Shown here one piece after another: positions 29,422-38,834 of a stretch of 64,000 nt of DNA (its first letter is position 1; every line of letters begins with the position of its first letter). The DNA comes from Brevibacterium spongiae. GTDB taxonomy: Bacteria > Actinomycetota > Actinomycetes > Actinomycetales > Brevibacteriaceae. The notes beneath the pieces are model-generated. The model did not search any database, was not told the DNA's origin, and was given only the letters and a program-made list of their open reading frames with translations. Location: positions 2,232,001 through 2,296,000 of the forward strand of contig NZ_CP093443.1 of assembly GCF_026168515.1 (NCBI RefSeq), written 5' to 3'. The position numbers and the translations under genes were made by a program.

Positions 29422-31655
29422 TTGTCAGCCTCCTTGCCGTCCTGATCCGCCGAGTCTGCGGCGGCTTCCTCTTCCGCGGCCCGTCGGGCCGCGGCCTTCC
29501 GCTCGGCGATGCTGCCTCCGGCCGCAGCCGTGGCGGCTCCGGTCTTCCGCTTCTTCGAGCCGGACTTCTTCGCGGCGGACTTCTGTTCGGTCGACTTCAC
29601 AGTCGTCTTCGTCGATCCGGACTCGGTCTTCGCCTCGCTCGCGGCAGTCTCCGACGCCGCGGACGAATCCGAACCGGTGGTCGCCTCCGACGATGCCGAC
29701 GATTCGCTCACGGTCGAGACCTCGGAGTCCTCCGCCTCGGTGTCGAGGCCTGCCTTGCGGCGTCTGGCCTTCTCACGACGTTTGGCCTCCGGTGTCTTGT
29801 CCTTGTCGTCGATGGACAGGTTGAGGGCGCCACGGTACGCGGCGGGTTTGACTCCGAGCAGACGCGGATCCATACCCGACATCGGGTGGCCTTCGCCGAA
29901 GAACTTCGTGCGTGCCAGCACCTGGAGCATCGGGTGGGTGAACAGGAAGACGATGAGCACGTCGATGATCACCGTCAGGCCCAAGGTGAAGGCGAAGCCG
30001 CGCACCGAGCCGACGGCGAGGATGTAGAGGATGACCGCGGCGAGCATGTTCACGGCCTTCGAGGCATAGATCGTGCGCTTGGCGCGATCCCAACCGACTT
30101 CGACGGCGGAGAGCAGATTGCGACCGCTGCGCAACTCGTCTCTCACGCGTTCGAAGTAGACGATGAACGAGTCCGCCGCCATGCCGATGCCGATGATGAT
30201 ACCGGCGACACCGGCAAGGGATAGGCGATAGCCGTACCTCCAGGATGCCAACAGCAGCAGCAGGTAGGTGAGCACACCGGCGACGACGAGGCTCGAGACC
30301 GTGACGAGGCCGAGCACCCGGTACTGCAGCAGCGAGTAGATGACGACGAGGATGAGTCCGACGAGTCCGGTGAGCAGACCGATCTTCAGGTAGTTCGAGC
30401 CCAGGGTCGGTGAGATCTGGTCCTCGCTCTGAACCTGGAAGCTCAAGGGCAGCGAACCGTTCTTGAGCTGGTTGGCCAGGGTCTGTGCTTCGTCGAGGGT
30501 GAAGTTGCCGGAGATCTGGGCATTTCCGTCGGTGATCACCGCGTCCGAGGACGGAGCCGAGAGCACGAGACCGTCGAGTTCGATCGCGAACTGGTTGTAC
30601 GGCTGCTGCTTGCCGGTGATGTCCGAGGTGATCTGCTTGAAGATCTCACGCCCGGTCGCATCGAAGGAGATGTTGACGGCCGGGTTGTTCGTCTGCACGC
30701 CGTTGGCTCCTGCGGCGTAGCCGGCACTGGCATCGGCGAGATGATCACCGGAGAGCTCGACGGGACCGAGGATGTACTTCGCCGAACCATCCTCGGAGCA
30801 CGAGACGACCGGTTCGTCCGAAGGCTGCTGCTGACCGCCGGTGCGGTTCTTCTTGTTCGTGCAGTCGAGCTCGGTGTACTTCTTGATGATGTCTTGGCTC
30901 TGCCACGCGCTGGCGTCCTTCTCAGGATCGAACAGCGGGCGCGGCGTCGAGTCCGTGACCTTCTTCTCCGAATCGTCGGCCTTGGCGGACTTGCTGGCGG
31001 AATCGGTGGGTTCGGCCGACTCGGACTTTCCGGCCGCCTCGGTGGAGGTGCTGCCGGCCTTGGCGACTTCGCCGCCGCCTGCCGGAGCCTCATCCTGACC
31101 TTGCCCCTGGCCCTGGCCCTGGGCGTCACCTTGGCCGTCCTTGCCGGTGAGGTCCTCGAGTCGTTTGCGCTCTTCGTCGCTCAGCCCGTCGTCGCCGCCG
31201 GACTCCTGTCCGCTGTCGCCGCTCTTCTCCTGCTCCTTCTGGATCTGCTCCTGGGAGCGCGGGTCACCGACGAGCGCGACCCGACGGAACACGAGCTGAG
31301 CCGACGACCGCACGAGGTTGCGGGTCTCCTCGTCGGGGTTGCCCGGGAGGTTGACGATGATGTTGCGATCACCCTGCGTCGTGATCTCGGCTTCGGAGAC
31401 ACCGGTCGAGTCGACACGCTGGCGGATGATCGCCACGGCCTGGTCCAGCTGCTCCTTGCTGATGTCCGTGCCCTTGGACACCTGCGGTTCCAGAATGATC
31501 GACGTTCCGCCCTCGAGGTCGAGTGCGAGTTTGGGAGTCGTCGTGGCGTTCGACCAGATGACACCCGCGGCGATGATGCCGGCGAGCACCAGGGTGACGA
31601 TCGTCAGCCACAGGAAGCGCAAACCAGGACGTGGTTTTTCTTCGATATCGGACAC
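29418..31655 (-). CDS. secD: Protein translocase subunit SecD with a large low-complexity insert and tail
   Basis: Works with SecF in the late steps of protein export. It has 745 residues, much longer than the usual 550-620. TM1 is at about 14-34, followed by LALDLEGGTSIILEP (the conserved D-LxGG motif), and the C-terminal half holds five membrane segments (GIIIGIGMAADSFIVYFERV). Two additions stand out: an Asp/Glu/Gln/Ser-rich insert at about 132-240 in the first periplasmic domain, and a tail of about 140 residues rich in Ser, Ala, Glu and Lys on the cytoplasmic side. GTG start. Confidence 0.95.
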   Translation of the reverse strand: MSDIEEKPRPGLRFLWLTIVTLVLAGIIAAGVIWSNATTTPKLALDLEGGTSIILEPQVSKGTDISKEQLDQAVAIIRQRVDSTGVSEAEITTQGDRNIIVNLPGNPDEETRNLVRSSAQLVFRRVALVGDPRSQEQIQKEQEKSGDSGQESGGDDGLSDEERKRLEDLTGKDGQGDAQGQGQGQGQDEAPAGGGEVAKAGSTSTEAAGKSESAEPTDSASKSAKADDSEKKVTDSTPRPLFDPEKDASAWQSQDIIKKYTELDCTNKKNRTGGQQQPSDEPVVSCSEDGSAKYILGPVELSGDHLADASAGYAAGANGVQTNNPAVNISFDATGREIFKQITSDITGKQQPYNQFAIELDGLVLSAPSSDAVITDGNAQISGNFTLDEAQTLANQLKNGSLPLSFQVQSEDQISPTLGSNYLKIGLLTGLVGLILVVIYSLLQYRVLGLVTVSSLVVAGVLTYLLLLLASWRYGYRLSLAGVAGIIIGIGMAADSFIVYFERVRDELRSGRNLLSAVEVGWDRAKRTIYASKAVNMLAAVILYILAVGSVRGFAFTLGLTVIIDVLIVFLFTHPMLQVLARTKFFGEGHPMSGMDPRLLGVKPAAYRGALNLSIDDKDKTPEAKRREKARRRKAGLDTEAEDSEVSTVSESSASSEATTGSDSSAASETAASEAKTESGSTKTTVKSTEQKSAAKKSGSKKRKTGAATAAAGGSIAERKAAARRAAEEEAAADSADQDGKEADK

Positions 31656-31693
31656 GTTTCAGCTTTCGATTGGGAGCAGAGTGTGAGGACGAA

Positions 31694-32296
31694 TCAGTTC
31701 TTCTTGTCGGAATCCGAATCAGAGGAGTCGACGTCCGCGTCAGCGGGGTCCTCGGCTTCAGCCGAATCCACGGCTTCGGAGTCGGTGACTTCGGTGTCCT
31801 GGTCCTCGGCGGTGTTGGAAACGTCGGATTCGGCAGCGACGGAACCGCCGGTGGTGGAATCGTCGGAATCAGCAACGACGGAATCGTCGGCATCGGTGTC
31901 CTGCTCGGCGCGCTTGCGTGCGTTCATGGCGTCGAGTTCGGCATCGGTGATCGCCGGCTTCTCGTCCTGCTCGTCGGCATCGACGTCGGCAGGAGAATCG
32001 GCGGCGGGGGCATCAGCGGGAGCTGCTGCGACTGCGGCCTCGGGATTGTCGATCTGGCCGATGGCCTGACGGTGGACGCGCAGAACGGTGCCCGGACCCG
32101 ATTCGATGGTCACCTGGTTGTTCTCCTCATCGATGGAGAGCACGGTGCCGAATACACCGAAGGTCGTCATCACTGTTGCACCGGGCACAAGGCCCGTTTT
32201 GATCTGCTCCGCACGCGCCTTCTGCTTACGTCGAGAATTGAACAGGAAAAAGATCAGCAGCGCGGCAAGCGCAAGAGGGATCAACAAATCGCCCAC
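31694..32296 (-). CDS. yajC: Preprotein translocase subunit YajC with a long acidic tail
   Basis: Small accessory subunit of the SecDF complex. It has 200 residues: a membrane helix at about 3-19, the conserved core FNSRRKQKARAEQIKTGLVPGATVMTTFGVFG up to about residue 90, then an acidic Ser/Asp/Ala-rich tail of about 105 residues. YajC is usually 85-120 residues, so half of this protein is extra and probably disordered. GTG start with GAAAGG upstream. Lies between ruvB and secD. Confidence 0.93.
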   Translation of the reverse strand: MGDLLIPLALAALLIFFLFNSRRKQKARAEQIKTGLVPGATVMTTFGVFGTVLSIDEENNQVTIESGPGTVLRVHRQAIGQIDNPEAAVAAAPADAPAADSPADVDADEQDEKPAITDAELDAMNARKRAEQDTDADDSVVADSDDSTTGGSVAAESDVSNTAEDQDTEVTDSEAVDSAEAEDPADADVDSSDSDSDKKN

Positions 32297-32377
32297 AGAT
32301 ATCAGCCTTTCATAGGAATGAACCAGTGATCCAGCTTAGTGCGTCCTTATTGTCCAACGCGAACTCAATTGCCGGAT

Positions 32378-33472
32378 TCAGTACTCATAGTTTGCTGGGA
32401 TCTGCATTTCCAGATGCTTCCAGGCAGCCGTAGTGGCCACCCGACCCCGCGGAGTGCGGCTGATCAGGCCCTCCCGCACAAGGTACGGTTCGGAGACCGT
32501 TTCGACGGTATCGGCCTCTTCTCCGACGGAGACGGCGAGAGTTCCCAGGCCCACCGGTCCCCCGCCGAAGCGCTTGCACAGCACATGCAGGACAGAGCGG
32601 TCGAGGCGGTCGAGTCCGAGCTCATCGACTTCATAGACGCGCAGAGCCTTGACCGCAGCGTCCTTGTCGATGATGCCGCTGCCGCGCACCTGCGCCCAGT
32701 CGCGGACACGACGCAGCAGACGGTTCGCGATGCGCGGAGTGCCGCGGGACCGAGTCGAGATCTCCTCGAGTCCGGCGAGTTCGGCATCGATGCCGAGCAT
32801 TCGGGCCGAACGTTGCAGCACGGTGAGCAGGTCAGCACTGGAATAGAAGTCGAGGAGCGCGGTGAAGCCGAAGCGGTCGCGCAGAGGCGCCGGGAGCAGA
32901 CCGGAGCGGGTGGTGGCCCCGACGAGCGTGAACTGCGGGAGGTCGAGCGGGATGGCCGTGGCGCCTGGCCCCTTGCCGACGATGACGTCGACGCGGAAGT
33001 CCTCCATCGCCACATAGAGCATCTCTTCGGCCGCACGCGCCATCCGGTGGATCTCGTCGATGAAGAGCACCTCTCCCTCTTCCAGGGAGGACAGGATCGC
33101 GGCGAGGTCACCGGCGTGCTGCACGGCCGGCCCGGAGGTCACGCGCAGACTCGAGTTCATCTCGTGGGCGATGATCATCGACAGGGTGGTCTTGCCCAGA
33201 CCGGGCGGGCCGGAGAGCAGCACATGGTCCGGCGCTTTCTGCCTGGCCTTCGCCGCGTCGAGGACGAGGGACAGCTGCTCGCGGACTTTCGGCTGTCCGA
33301 TGAAGTCGGCGAGTCCCTTCGGCCGCAGCGCCGCCTCGTCATCGCGTTCGGCCGTTTCGGCCTGCCCGGATACGAGTCGGTCGCGTTCGGCGCCGGTCAT
33401 CGTCTGATCACCGAAGTCCAACTCGTAGGACGTGACGTCGTCGCCGGTCCCGGATTCGAACGATTCCGTCAT
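32378..33472 (-). CDS. ruvB: Holliday junction branch migration ATPase RuvB
   Basis: Hexameric AAA+ motor that drives branch migration with RuvA. It has 364 residues. Walker [15 protein letters not shown], Walker [11 protein letters not shown], sensor 1 [12 protein letters not shown], and the C-terminal winged helix ending in RTPRGRVAT. The ATG overlaps the ruvA stop by 4 nt. Confidence 0.98.
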   Translation of the reverse strand: MTESFESGTGDDVTSYELDFGDQTMTGAERDRLVSGQAETAERDDEAALRPKGLADFIGQPKVREQLSLVLDAAKARQKAPDHVLLSGPPGLGKTTLSMIIAHEMNSSLRVTSGPAVQHAGDLAAILSSLEEGEVLFIDEIHRMARAAEEMLYVAMEDFRVDVIVGKGPGATAIPLDLPQFTLVGATTRSGLLPAPLRDRFGFTALLDFYSSADLLTVLQRSARMLGIDAELAGLEEISTRSRGTPRIANRLLRRVRDWAQVRGSGIIDKDAAVKALRVYEVDELGLDRLDRSVLHVLCKRFGGGPVGLGTLAVSVGEEADTVETVSEPYLVREGLISRTPRGRVATTAAWKHLEMQIPANYEY

Positions 33473-34065
33473 CTCTTCGCACCGAGGACCTTGAGTGCGG
33501 CTTTGAGCACCACGGAGGTTCCGGCGTCAGCACCGGTCTCCTTGACGACGTCGGCCACGACCTCTTCGGCTTGTGCCTCTTTCCAGCCGAGTCCCACGAG
33601 GGCGTCGACGACCTGCTGATTGCCGCCGCCGAAGGACAGGGTGGGACCGGGGCTCGACGCCTTGAGCTTCGGCAGCTTGTTCTCGAGTTCGAGGATGATG
33701 CGCGAGGCGCCCTTCTTCCCGATCCCGGGAACCCGCGTGAGCGCATTCGCGTCCTGGTTGGAGATCGCGGCGGCGAGTTCGTCGGGGCCCATGACGGACA
33801 GGACGGCCATGGCCAGCCGGGGGCCGATCCCGGAGATCGACAGGAGCACTTCGAAGGTGTGGTTCTCGTCCTCGGTGCCGAAGCCGTAGAGGGTCATCGA
33901 GTCCTCACGCACCACGAGGCTGGTGACGAGTTCGATCTCCGCGCCGTGTCGGGTGCCGGTCAGAGTGTCGGCAGTGACGTGGACCTTTCGGCCGACACCG
34001 TAGGTGAGAACGACGATGTGGTCAGCTGCGATCCGATGCACCGTACCGCTGAGGAAACTGATCAC
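33469..34065 (-). CDS. ruvA: Holliday junction branch migration protein RuvA
   Basis: Binds four-way junctions as a tetramer and loads RuvB. It has 198 residues: an OB-fold domain 1 ([20 protein letters not shown]), two helix-hairpin-helix motifs ([17 protein letters not shown] and [19 protein letters not shown]) and a C-terminal RuvB-binding domain 3 ([16 protein letters not shown]). GTG start preceded by AAAGG. Confidence 0.97.
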   Translation of the reverse strand: MISFLSGTVHRIAADHIVVLTYGVGRKVHVTADTLTGTRHGAEIELVTSLVVREDSMTLYGFGTEDENHTFEVLLSISGIGPRLAMAVLSVMGPDELAAAISNQDANALTRVPGIGKKGASRIILELENKLPKLKASSPGPTLSFGGGNQQVVDALVGLGWKEAQAEEVVADVVKETGADAGTSVVLKAALKVLGAKR

Positions 34066-34129
34066 GAACTGCCTTTCTGAGGGGAACAGGTGTACGAATC
34101 CAGGTTAGCAGGGGCGGGCTCCCTCACTG

Positions 34130-34726
34130 CTACTTGGCGCGCCGCATCGCCTCGGCCCACTGCTGTTGGGCCTTCGTCAGTCCGGAGCCTTCCCGACCGC
34201 CGGCCTTGCGTTCGGTGAGGTCTTTGTTCTTGCCCGGGGTCGATTGGGCCGACAGAGCTCCCCGCCAGGAGTGGCAGATGGCGATCGCCAAGGCGTCAGC
34301 GGCATCGGCGGGCCGCGGTGGAGCGTCGAGTCCGAGGATCCGTGTGACCATCGTGGTCATCTGCTTCTTGTCGGCACGACCGGACCCAGTGATCGCGGCT
34401 TTGACCTCCGAGGGAGTGTGCATGGCCACGGGAAGTCCGCGCCGGGCGGCCAGGCCCATCGTCAGTCCCGAGGCCTGGGCGGTGCCCATGATCGTCGAGA
34501 CGTCGTTGCGGGCGAAGACCCGCTCGATCGCGACCATGTCGGGACGGTAGTCGTCGAGCCACTGATCGAATGCCTCGGCGATGGCACCGAGGCGCAGGTC
34601 GACGGAGTCCGCGGACGGGGTCTGCAGCACGTCGACGGCCACCATCTTCACCTTCCGCGCGGGCAGGGTGTCGATGACACCGAGCCCGCAGCGGGTGAGA
34701 CCGGGATCAACGCCGAGGATGCGCAT
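34130..34726 (-). CDS. ruvC: Crossover junction endodeoxyribonuclease RuvC
   Basis: Resolves Holliday junctions by paired cuts. It has 198 residues. The catalytic acidic residues lie in [13 protein letters not shown] (Asp7), [11 protein letters not shown] (Glu) and the late [12 protein letters not shown] (Asp pair). The start codon shares one base with the yebC stop (TGATG). A Lys/Arg-rich tail follows the catalytic core. Confidence 0.97.
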   Translation of the reverse strand: MRILGVDPGLTRCGLGVIDTLPARKVKMVAVDVLQTPSADSVDLRLGAIAEAFDQWLDDYRPDMVAIERVFARNDVSTIMGTAQASGLTMGLAARRGLPVAMHTPSEVKAAITGSGRADKKQMTTMVTRILGLDAPPRPADAADALAIAICHSWRGALSAQSTPGKNKDLTERKAGGREGSGLTKAQQQWAEAMRRAK

Positions 34727-35478
34727 CAGGCATCGAGTTCGGCGAGGACCTCATCGCTGACATCGGCGTTCGAGTAGACGTTCTGAACCTCGTCGCTGTC
34801 TTCGAGAGCGTCGATGAGGGAAAAGACCTTCTGCGCCGTCTCCGCGTCGAGGCTGACCTCGAGTTCGGGAACGAATGAGGCTTCGGCCGAGTCGTAGTCG
34901 ATGCCGGCGTCGACGAGTGCCGTGCGCACGGCGACGAGGTCGGTGGCTTCGCAGATGATCTCGAACTTCTCGCCGACTTCCTTGACCTCTTCGGCTCCGG
35001 CGTCCATGGTCGCCAGCAGGATGGCCTCTTCGTCGGTCTCCTCCGCATGGACGGTGATGACGCCCTTGCGGTTGAAGTTGTACGTCACGGAACCCGGATC
35101 GGCCATCGAACCGCCGTTGCGGGTCACGGCTACGCGGACCTCGGACGCGGCACGGTTGCGGTTGTCGGTGAGGCACTCGATGAGCAGTGCGACGCCGCCC
35201 TGGGCGTAGCCTTCGTACATGATGGTCTCGTAGTTGACTGCCGAGCCGTCGAGGCCGCCGCCGCGCTTGACCGCGCGGGTGATGTTGTCGGCGGGGACCG
35301 AGTTCTTCTTCGCCTTCTGGATCGCGTCGAAGAGCGTCGGGTTGCCGTCGGGGTCAGGTCCACCGTTGCGTGCGGCAACCTCGATGTTCTTGATCAGCTT
35401 GGCAAAGAGCTTGCCGCGCTTGGCATCGATGGCAGCTTTCTTGTGTTTAGTCGTTGCCCATTTGGAATGACCTGACAC
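34726..35478 (-). CDS. yebC: YebC/PmpR-family translation/transcription factor
   Basis: Conserved cytosolic protein; family members were described as DNA-binding regulators and more recently as ribosome-associated factors that ease proline stalling. It has 250 residues, starting [20 protein letters not shown], with [20 protein letters not shown] and [23 protein letters not shown], all diagnostic. GTG start. Immediately upstream of ruvCAB, the common bacterial order. Confidence 0.95.
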   Translation of the reverse strand: MSGHSKWATTKHKKAAIDAKRGKLFAKLIKNIEVAARNGGPDPDGNPTLFDAIQKAKKNSVPADNITRAVKRGGGLDGSAVNYETIMYEGYAQGGVALLIECLTDNRNRAASEVRVAVTRNGGSMADPGSVTYNFNRKGVITVHAEETDEEAILLATMDAGAEEVKEVGEKFEIICEATDLVAVRTALVDAGIDYDSAEASFVPELEVSLDAETAQKVFSLIDALEDSDEVQNVYSNADVSDEVLAELDA

Positions 35479-35585
35479 TGGTGTTCCTTCCTGTAGTTAC
35501 AGCCTCTCAAGTCTATACGCTCGTCGAGGCTCTCTGCTCAGCTCGTGCTCTCCCCTGCCTGTTCGGACGTGCGGGTGGAGCCGGA

Positions 35586-36065
35586 TCAGTCGATGACCAG
35601 CGGCACTTCGGGCACGGATCCGGCTGTCGCCAGATCGATGAGGCTGAGCAGGTTCTTGGGATAGATCGTCTCCGTCGTCGACATGAGCTCATCGCGTGTC
35701 CACCAGCGGAACTCCAGCAGGCTGCGCTTCTCGATGTCGGTCCACACGGCGTCTTCGAGTTCGATGTCCTCGGTCGTGCGGAACGCGAAGTAGGTCTCGA
35801 GCTGGCGCAGCGACTTCTCGGTGAACTCGAAGACTTCGTCGCGTGTGGCCAGGGGGCCGATGAGTTCGTGCGGTTCGCATTCGATCCCGGTCTCCTCGGC
35901 GAGTTCCCGTGCCGCGGTCTGTGCGGCCGATTCGCCGAGTTCGGATCCGCCGCCGCAGGTCATCCACCATTGGTGACTCGGAGTCAGCAGATCCTGGGCC
36001 CGGATCAGGAGAACCTCGTCGCGCTCATTGAGTAAAACGACCCGTGAGGCCTTACGAGGTTTCAT
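35586..36065 (-). CDS. NUDIX hydrolase
   Basis: Hydrolyses an unidentified nucleoside diphosphate derivative. It has 159 residues from the ATG at 36065, which is preceded by GGAG at 5 nt spacing; extra upstream frame is ignored. The Nudix box is CGGGSELGESAAQTAARELAEETGI, with the full REx2EE core. It sits between the S9 peptidase and yebC; a NUDIX gene is also found in this neighbourhood in mycobacteria. Confidence 0.9.
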   Translation of the reverse strand: MKPRKASRVVLLNERDEVLLIRAQDLLTPSHQWWMTCGGGSELGESAAQTAARELAEETGIECEPHELIGPLATRDEVFEFTEKSLRQLETYFAFRTTEDIELEDAVWTDIEKRSLLEFRWWTRDELMSTTETIYPKNLLSLIDLATAGSVPEVPLVID

Positions 36066-36195
36066 GGTTCTCCAGTGGTCGACGACGAAGGGAGGCAGGT
36101 GTTTGCAGAATAATGATGCTGGGGGGTTTCGGCAAGAGCGCGACAGCGGTCGAGAGAACGATACCGGCATCGCGGCGTCCCGACCAACTCGAGGC

Positions 36196-38229
36196 TCATG
36201 ACCTTCCGACAGGGTCGGTCAGATGCCGGTCCCACCAGTCGAGGATGGCTTCGAAACGCTGCCGACGATGCCGCGGCTGCCCGGCCCGGGAGAGCTCGTG
36301 GTTCTCCCCCGGGAAGATGAGCAGCTCCGTGTCGACGCCGGCCCGCTGCAGAGCAGCGTAGTACTGCTGGGCCTGCTCGAGCGGGCAGCGGAAGTCGAGT
36401 TCCGAATGCATCACCAGGGTCGCAGTGCCGACCTGGTCGGCGTGAGCCAGCGGCGATTGTGCCGCGATGGCCTCACGGTTCCGGCTCGTGTACTCCTCGG
36501 TGAAGAAGCGTCCGATGTCGGAGGTGCCGACGAAGCTGTCGGGGTCGAGGTATCCGCGTTCGACGATCGCGGCCCGGAAGCGGTGATCGCCGGCGATGGT
36601 CATGGCGGTGAGGTAGCCGCCGTAGGATCCGCCTTGGATTCCGATTCGGTTCCGATCGAGGCTCGGCTCGGTCGCCAGCGCGTGGTCGAGCACGGCGAGC
36701 ACATCGGCCATCGCCGGGGCCGCCATATCGCCTTGGACCGCGGTTCCCCAGCTTCGGGTGCGGCCGCCGGAGCCGCGCGGGTTCGAGTAGACGACGGCGT
36801 ACCCGGCCGAGGTCAGCACCTGGGTCTCATCGAACCAGGAATGCGTGTATTGGGCGAAGGGTCCGCCGTGGATGTTGAGGATGACGGGGAACGGTCCCGG
36901 GCCTGCCGGCGTGGCCAGCCAGCCGGTGACGGTGCCGCCCTCGCCGTCGACACGCAGCACGTCCGGACGGACGGAGTTCGCCGGAGCCGGGTGCTCCTTG
37001 ATGACCACGGCGGGGGCAGCGGCCACGCTCGCAGGGGCCGCAGAGGCGGCCTCGTCGCCGGCATCGCTCGCAGAGGCGGCCTCGTCGCCGGCATCGCTCG
37101 CCGAGGTGGCACCGAGGTCGATCCGTCCGAGCACAGCCGGTGAGGCCGGGGTCGCCCCGGTGAACACGAGACCCGAATCTCCCAGATCGAAGCCGTTGAC
37201 GACGGTCGTGTCGTCGCTGAGGAAGACGAGCTCCTCGATGCCGATCTCCTCGGCGCTCAGATCGATGCTGACAAGCCGGGATGCGCCGTCGGTGTCGATG
37301 ACGGCGATGACTTCTCCCCCGTGAACCTGCGGTCGGATCGGCGCCAGCGCCACGGTCTCCGGATCGGTCAGGCGCCTCGTGGCACCGGTCGTCAGATCGT
37401 GGACGAACAGTCCGGGCATCTGCCCGACGAAGTCGAGTTCGTCGCGGGTCAGGTCGTTGCCGAGCAGGAGCACGGTCTCCTCGTCGATCCACACGTGCTG
37501 GCTCACACTCATCCGGGGCAGGTCGAGGGGCCGTGACTCTTCGGCTCCGAGCAGCCACACTGTGCTGCGCAGATCGGGCTGCCCCCGATCGGGTGCGACA
37601 GCGGCGATCACGCTCACCCAGTGTCCGCCCGGGGAGAACTGCGGATCGTGGACGTCGGACTCCGGGGTTCTCAGCAGGGTCGACAGCGGCACTTCTCCCG
37701 CACCACGCAGCCCCGCCTTCCCGAGTCCGGGTTCGACGAGGTCGACGAGGAAGGCTCGGGCCGGGCGGTCGTTCGTGTACCCGAGCCCGTTGCTCAGATA
37801 GCCCGCGGTGGTGATCCGGCGGGGTGCCTCCTCGGCGGCCGGAACGTCATCATCGGTACCGTAGCGGCCGGGTTCGGCCACCCGCGCGATGTAGAGGGCA
37901 CGTGCACCGGTGTCGTCGAGTGCGAATTCGGACACGCCGAGGTGGCTGTCCGTGATCTGATGCGCCGTCTCCAGCGTGGCACCGGCGAAGAGCTGCGGGG
38001 CGGCCTTCTTCTCCGCGCTGAGGTATCCCGACCAGTTCGAACCGATCTGCGGGGCCGAATCGTGCCAGGCGTGTGTGAGCCGGCGTGAGGTCTCGGAAGT
38101 CAGCGCGAACAGCTGGGACAGGTAGCTGTTCGATTCGAGGTCGGGTCTGCGGATCGCGATGACGGCTTCGTCGCCGTCCCATCCGGGTGAGGTGTATTCG
38201 GCAAGTGTGTCGAGGTCTTCGGGGTTCAT
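36196..38229 (-). CDS. S9-family (prolyl oligopeptidase-type) serine peptidase
   Basis: Cytosolic peptidase or acylaminoacyl-peptidase, 677 residues from the ATG at 38229, which overlaps the HIT stop by 4 nt (a second ATG lies 9 nt upstream). An N-terminal beta-propeller region (about 1-400) precedes the alpha/beta hydrolase domain. Catalytic triad: Ser in GIQGGSYGGYLTA, Asp in SELDFRCPLEQAQ, His in FPGENHELSRAG. No signal peptide. A 10-residue Ala/Ser/Asp/Glu motif is repeated twice near residue 380 (30-bp tandem duplication). Confidence 0.92.
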   Translation of the reverse strand: MNPEDLDTLAEYTSPGWDGDEAVIAIRRPDLESNSYLSQLFALTSETSRRLTHAWHDSAPQIGSNWSGYLSAEKKAAPQLFAGATLETAHQITDSHLGVSEFALDDTGARALYIARVAEPGRYGTDDDVPAAEEAPRRITTAGYLSNGLGYTNDRPARAFLVDLVEPGLGKAGLRGAGEVPLSTLLRTPESDVHDPQFSPGGHWVSVIAAVAPDRGQPDLRSTVWLLGAEESRPLDLPRMSVSQHVWIDEETVLLLGNDLTRDELDFVGQMPGLFVHDLTTGATRRLTDPETVALAPIRPQVHGGEVIAVIDTDGASRLVSIDLSAEEIGIEELVFLSDDTTVVNGFDLGDSGLVFTGATPASPAVLGRIDLGATSASDAGDEAASASDAGDEAASAAPASVAAAPAVVIKEHPAPANSVRPDVLRVDGEGGTVTGWLATPAGPGPFPVILNIHGGPFAQYTHSWFDETQVLTSAGYAVVYSNPRGSGGRTRSWGTAVQGDMAAPAMADVLAVLDHALATEPSLDRNRIGIQGGSYGGYLTAMTIAGDHRFRAAIVERGYLDPDSFVGTSDIGRFFTEEYTSRNREAIAAQSPLAHADQVGTATLVMHSELDFRCPLEQAQQYYAALQRAGVDTELLIFPGENHELSRAGQPRHRRQRFEAILDWWDRHLTDPVGRS
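37041..37100 (-). repeat. Perfect 30-bp tandem duplication inside the S9 peptidase gene
   Basis: Two identical 30-bp units (37041-37070 and 37071-37100) in frame, encoding a 10-residue Ala/Ser/Gly/Asp/Glu motif twice. It lies in a linker before the hydrolase domain. Exact identity suggests a recent slippage event. Confidence 0.9.
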
Positions 38230-38834
38230 CGATTCCATTCTTCTGACAGCCGCTGCTGCACATCGGCGTGCACCTGCGGCAGGGCCTTCGTCTGCGCGAT
38301 GATGGGCAGGAAATTGGCGTCTCCGCCCCACCGCGGCACCACATGCTGGTGCAAGTGTGCGGCGATGCCGGCACCGGCGACGGGACCCTGATTCATTCCC
38401 AGATTGAATCCGTGGGGACCGGAGACGGCGCGGATGACGCGCATAGCCTTCTGCGTGAAGTGGGCGAGCTCGATCGTCTCGTCTTCGCTCAGGTCCGTGT
38501 AGTCGGCCACGTGCCGGTAGGGGCAGATGAGCAGGTGGCCCGGGTTGTACGGGTAGAGGTTGAGCACGGCGTACACCGCCTCGCCGCGGGCGACGACGAG
38601 TCCCTCGGCGTCGGTCTTCGACGGCGCGGTGCAGAACGGGCATTCGGACGACCCCGAATCCTCTGGCTTGTCCTGACCGTCGATGTAGACCATTCGGTGC
38701 GGGGTCCACAGACGCTGGAAGCCGTCGGGCTCCCCGGGGAACCCGGCGGCAGCCTCGGGCTGGGGAATCCCCTCGCCGAGGCTGCCGCCGCCGTTGTCCT
38801 CCGGTGCGGACGTGTCCACGCCGCTTTCGCTCAT
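38226..38834 (-). CDS. HIT-family protein, probable diadenosine tetraphosphate phosphorylase
   Basis: Histidine-triad nucleotide-binding protein of 202 residues. The triad reads [10 protein letters not shown] near the C-terminus. The N-terminal part has [15 protein letters not shown] and a CPFC motif, plus [17 protein letters not shown], as in the mycobacterial protein next to thrS (Rv2613c type), which was shown to split Ap4A by phosphorolysis. It overlaps the thrS stop by 4 nt, fitting a role in clearing Ap4A made by tRNA synthetases. Assignment by family and position. Confidence 0.85.
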   Translation of the reverse strand: MSESGVDTSAPEDNGGGSLGEGIPQPEAAAGFPGEPDGFQRLWTPHRMVYIDGQDKPEDSGSSECPFCTAPSKTDAEGLVVARGEAVYAVLNLYPYNPGHLLICPYRHVADYTDLSEDETIELAHFTQKAMRVIRAVSGPHGFNLGMNQGPVAGAGIAAHLHQHVVPRWGGDANFLPIIAQTKALPQVHADVQQRLSEEWNR

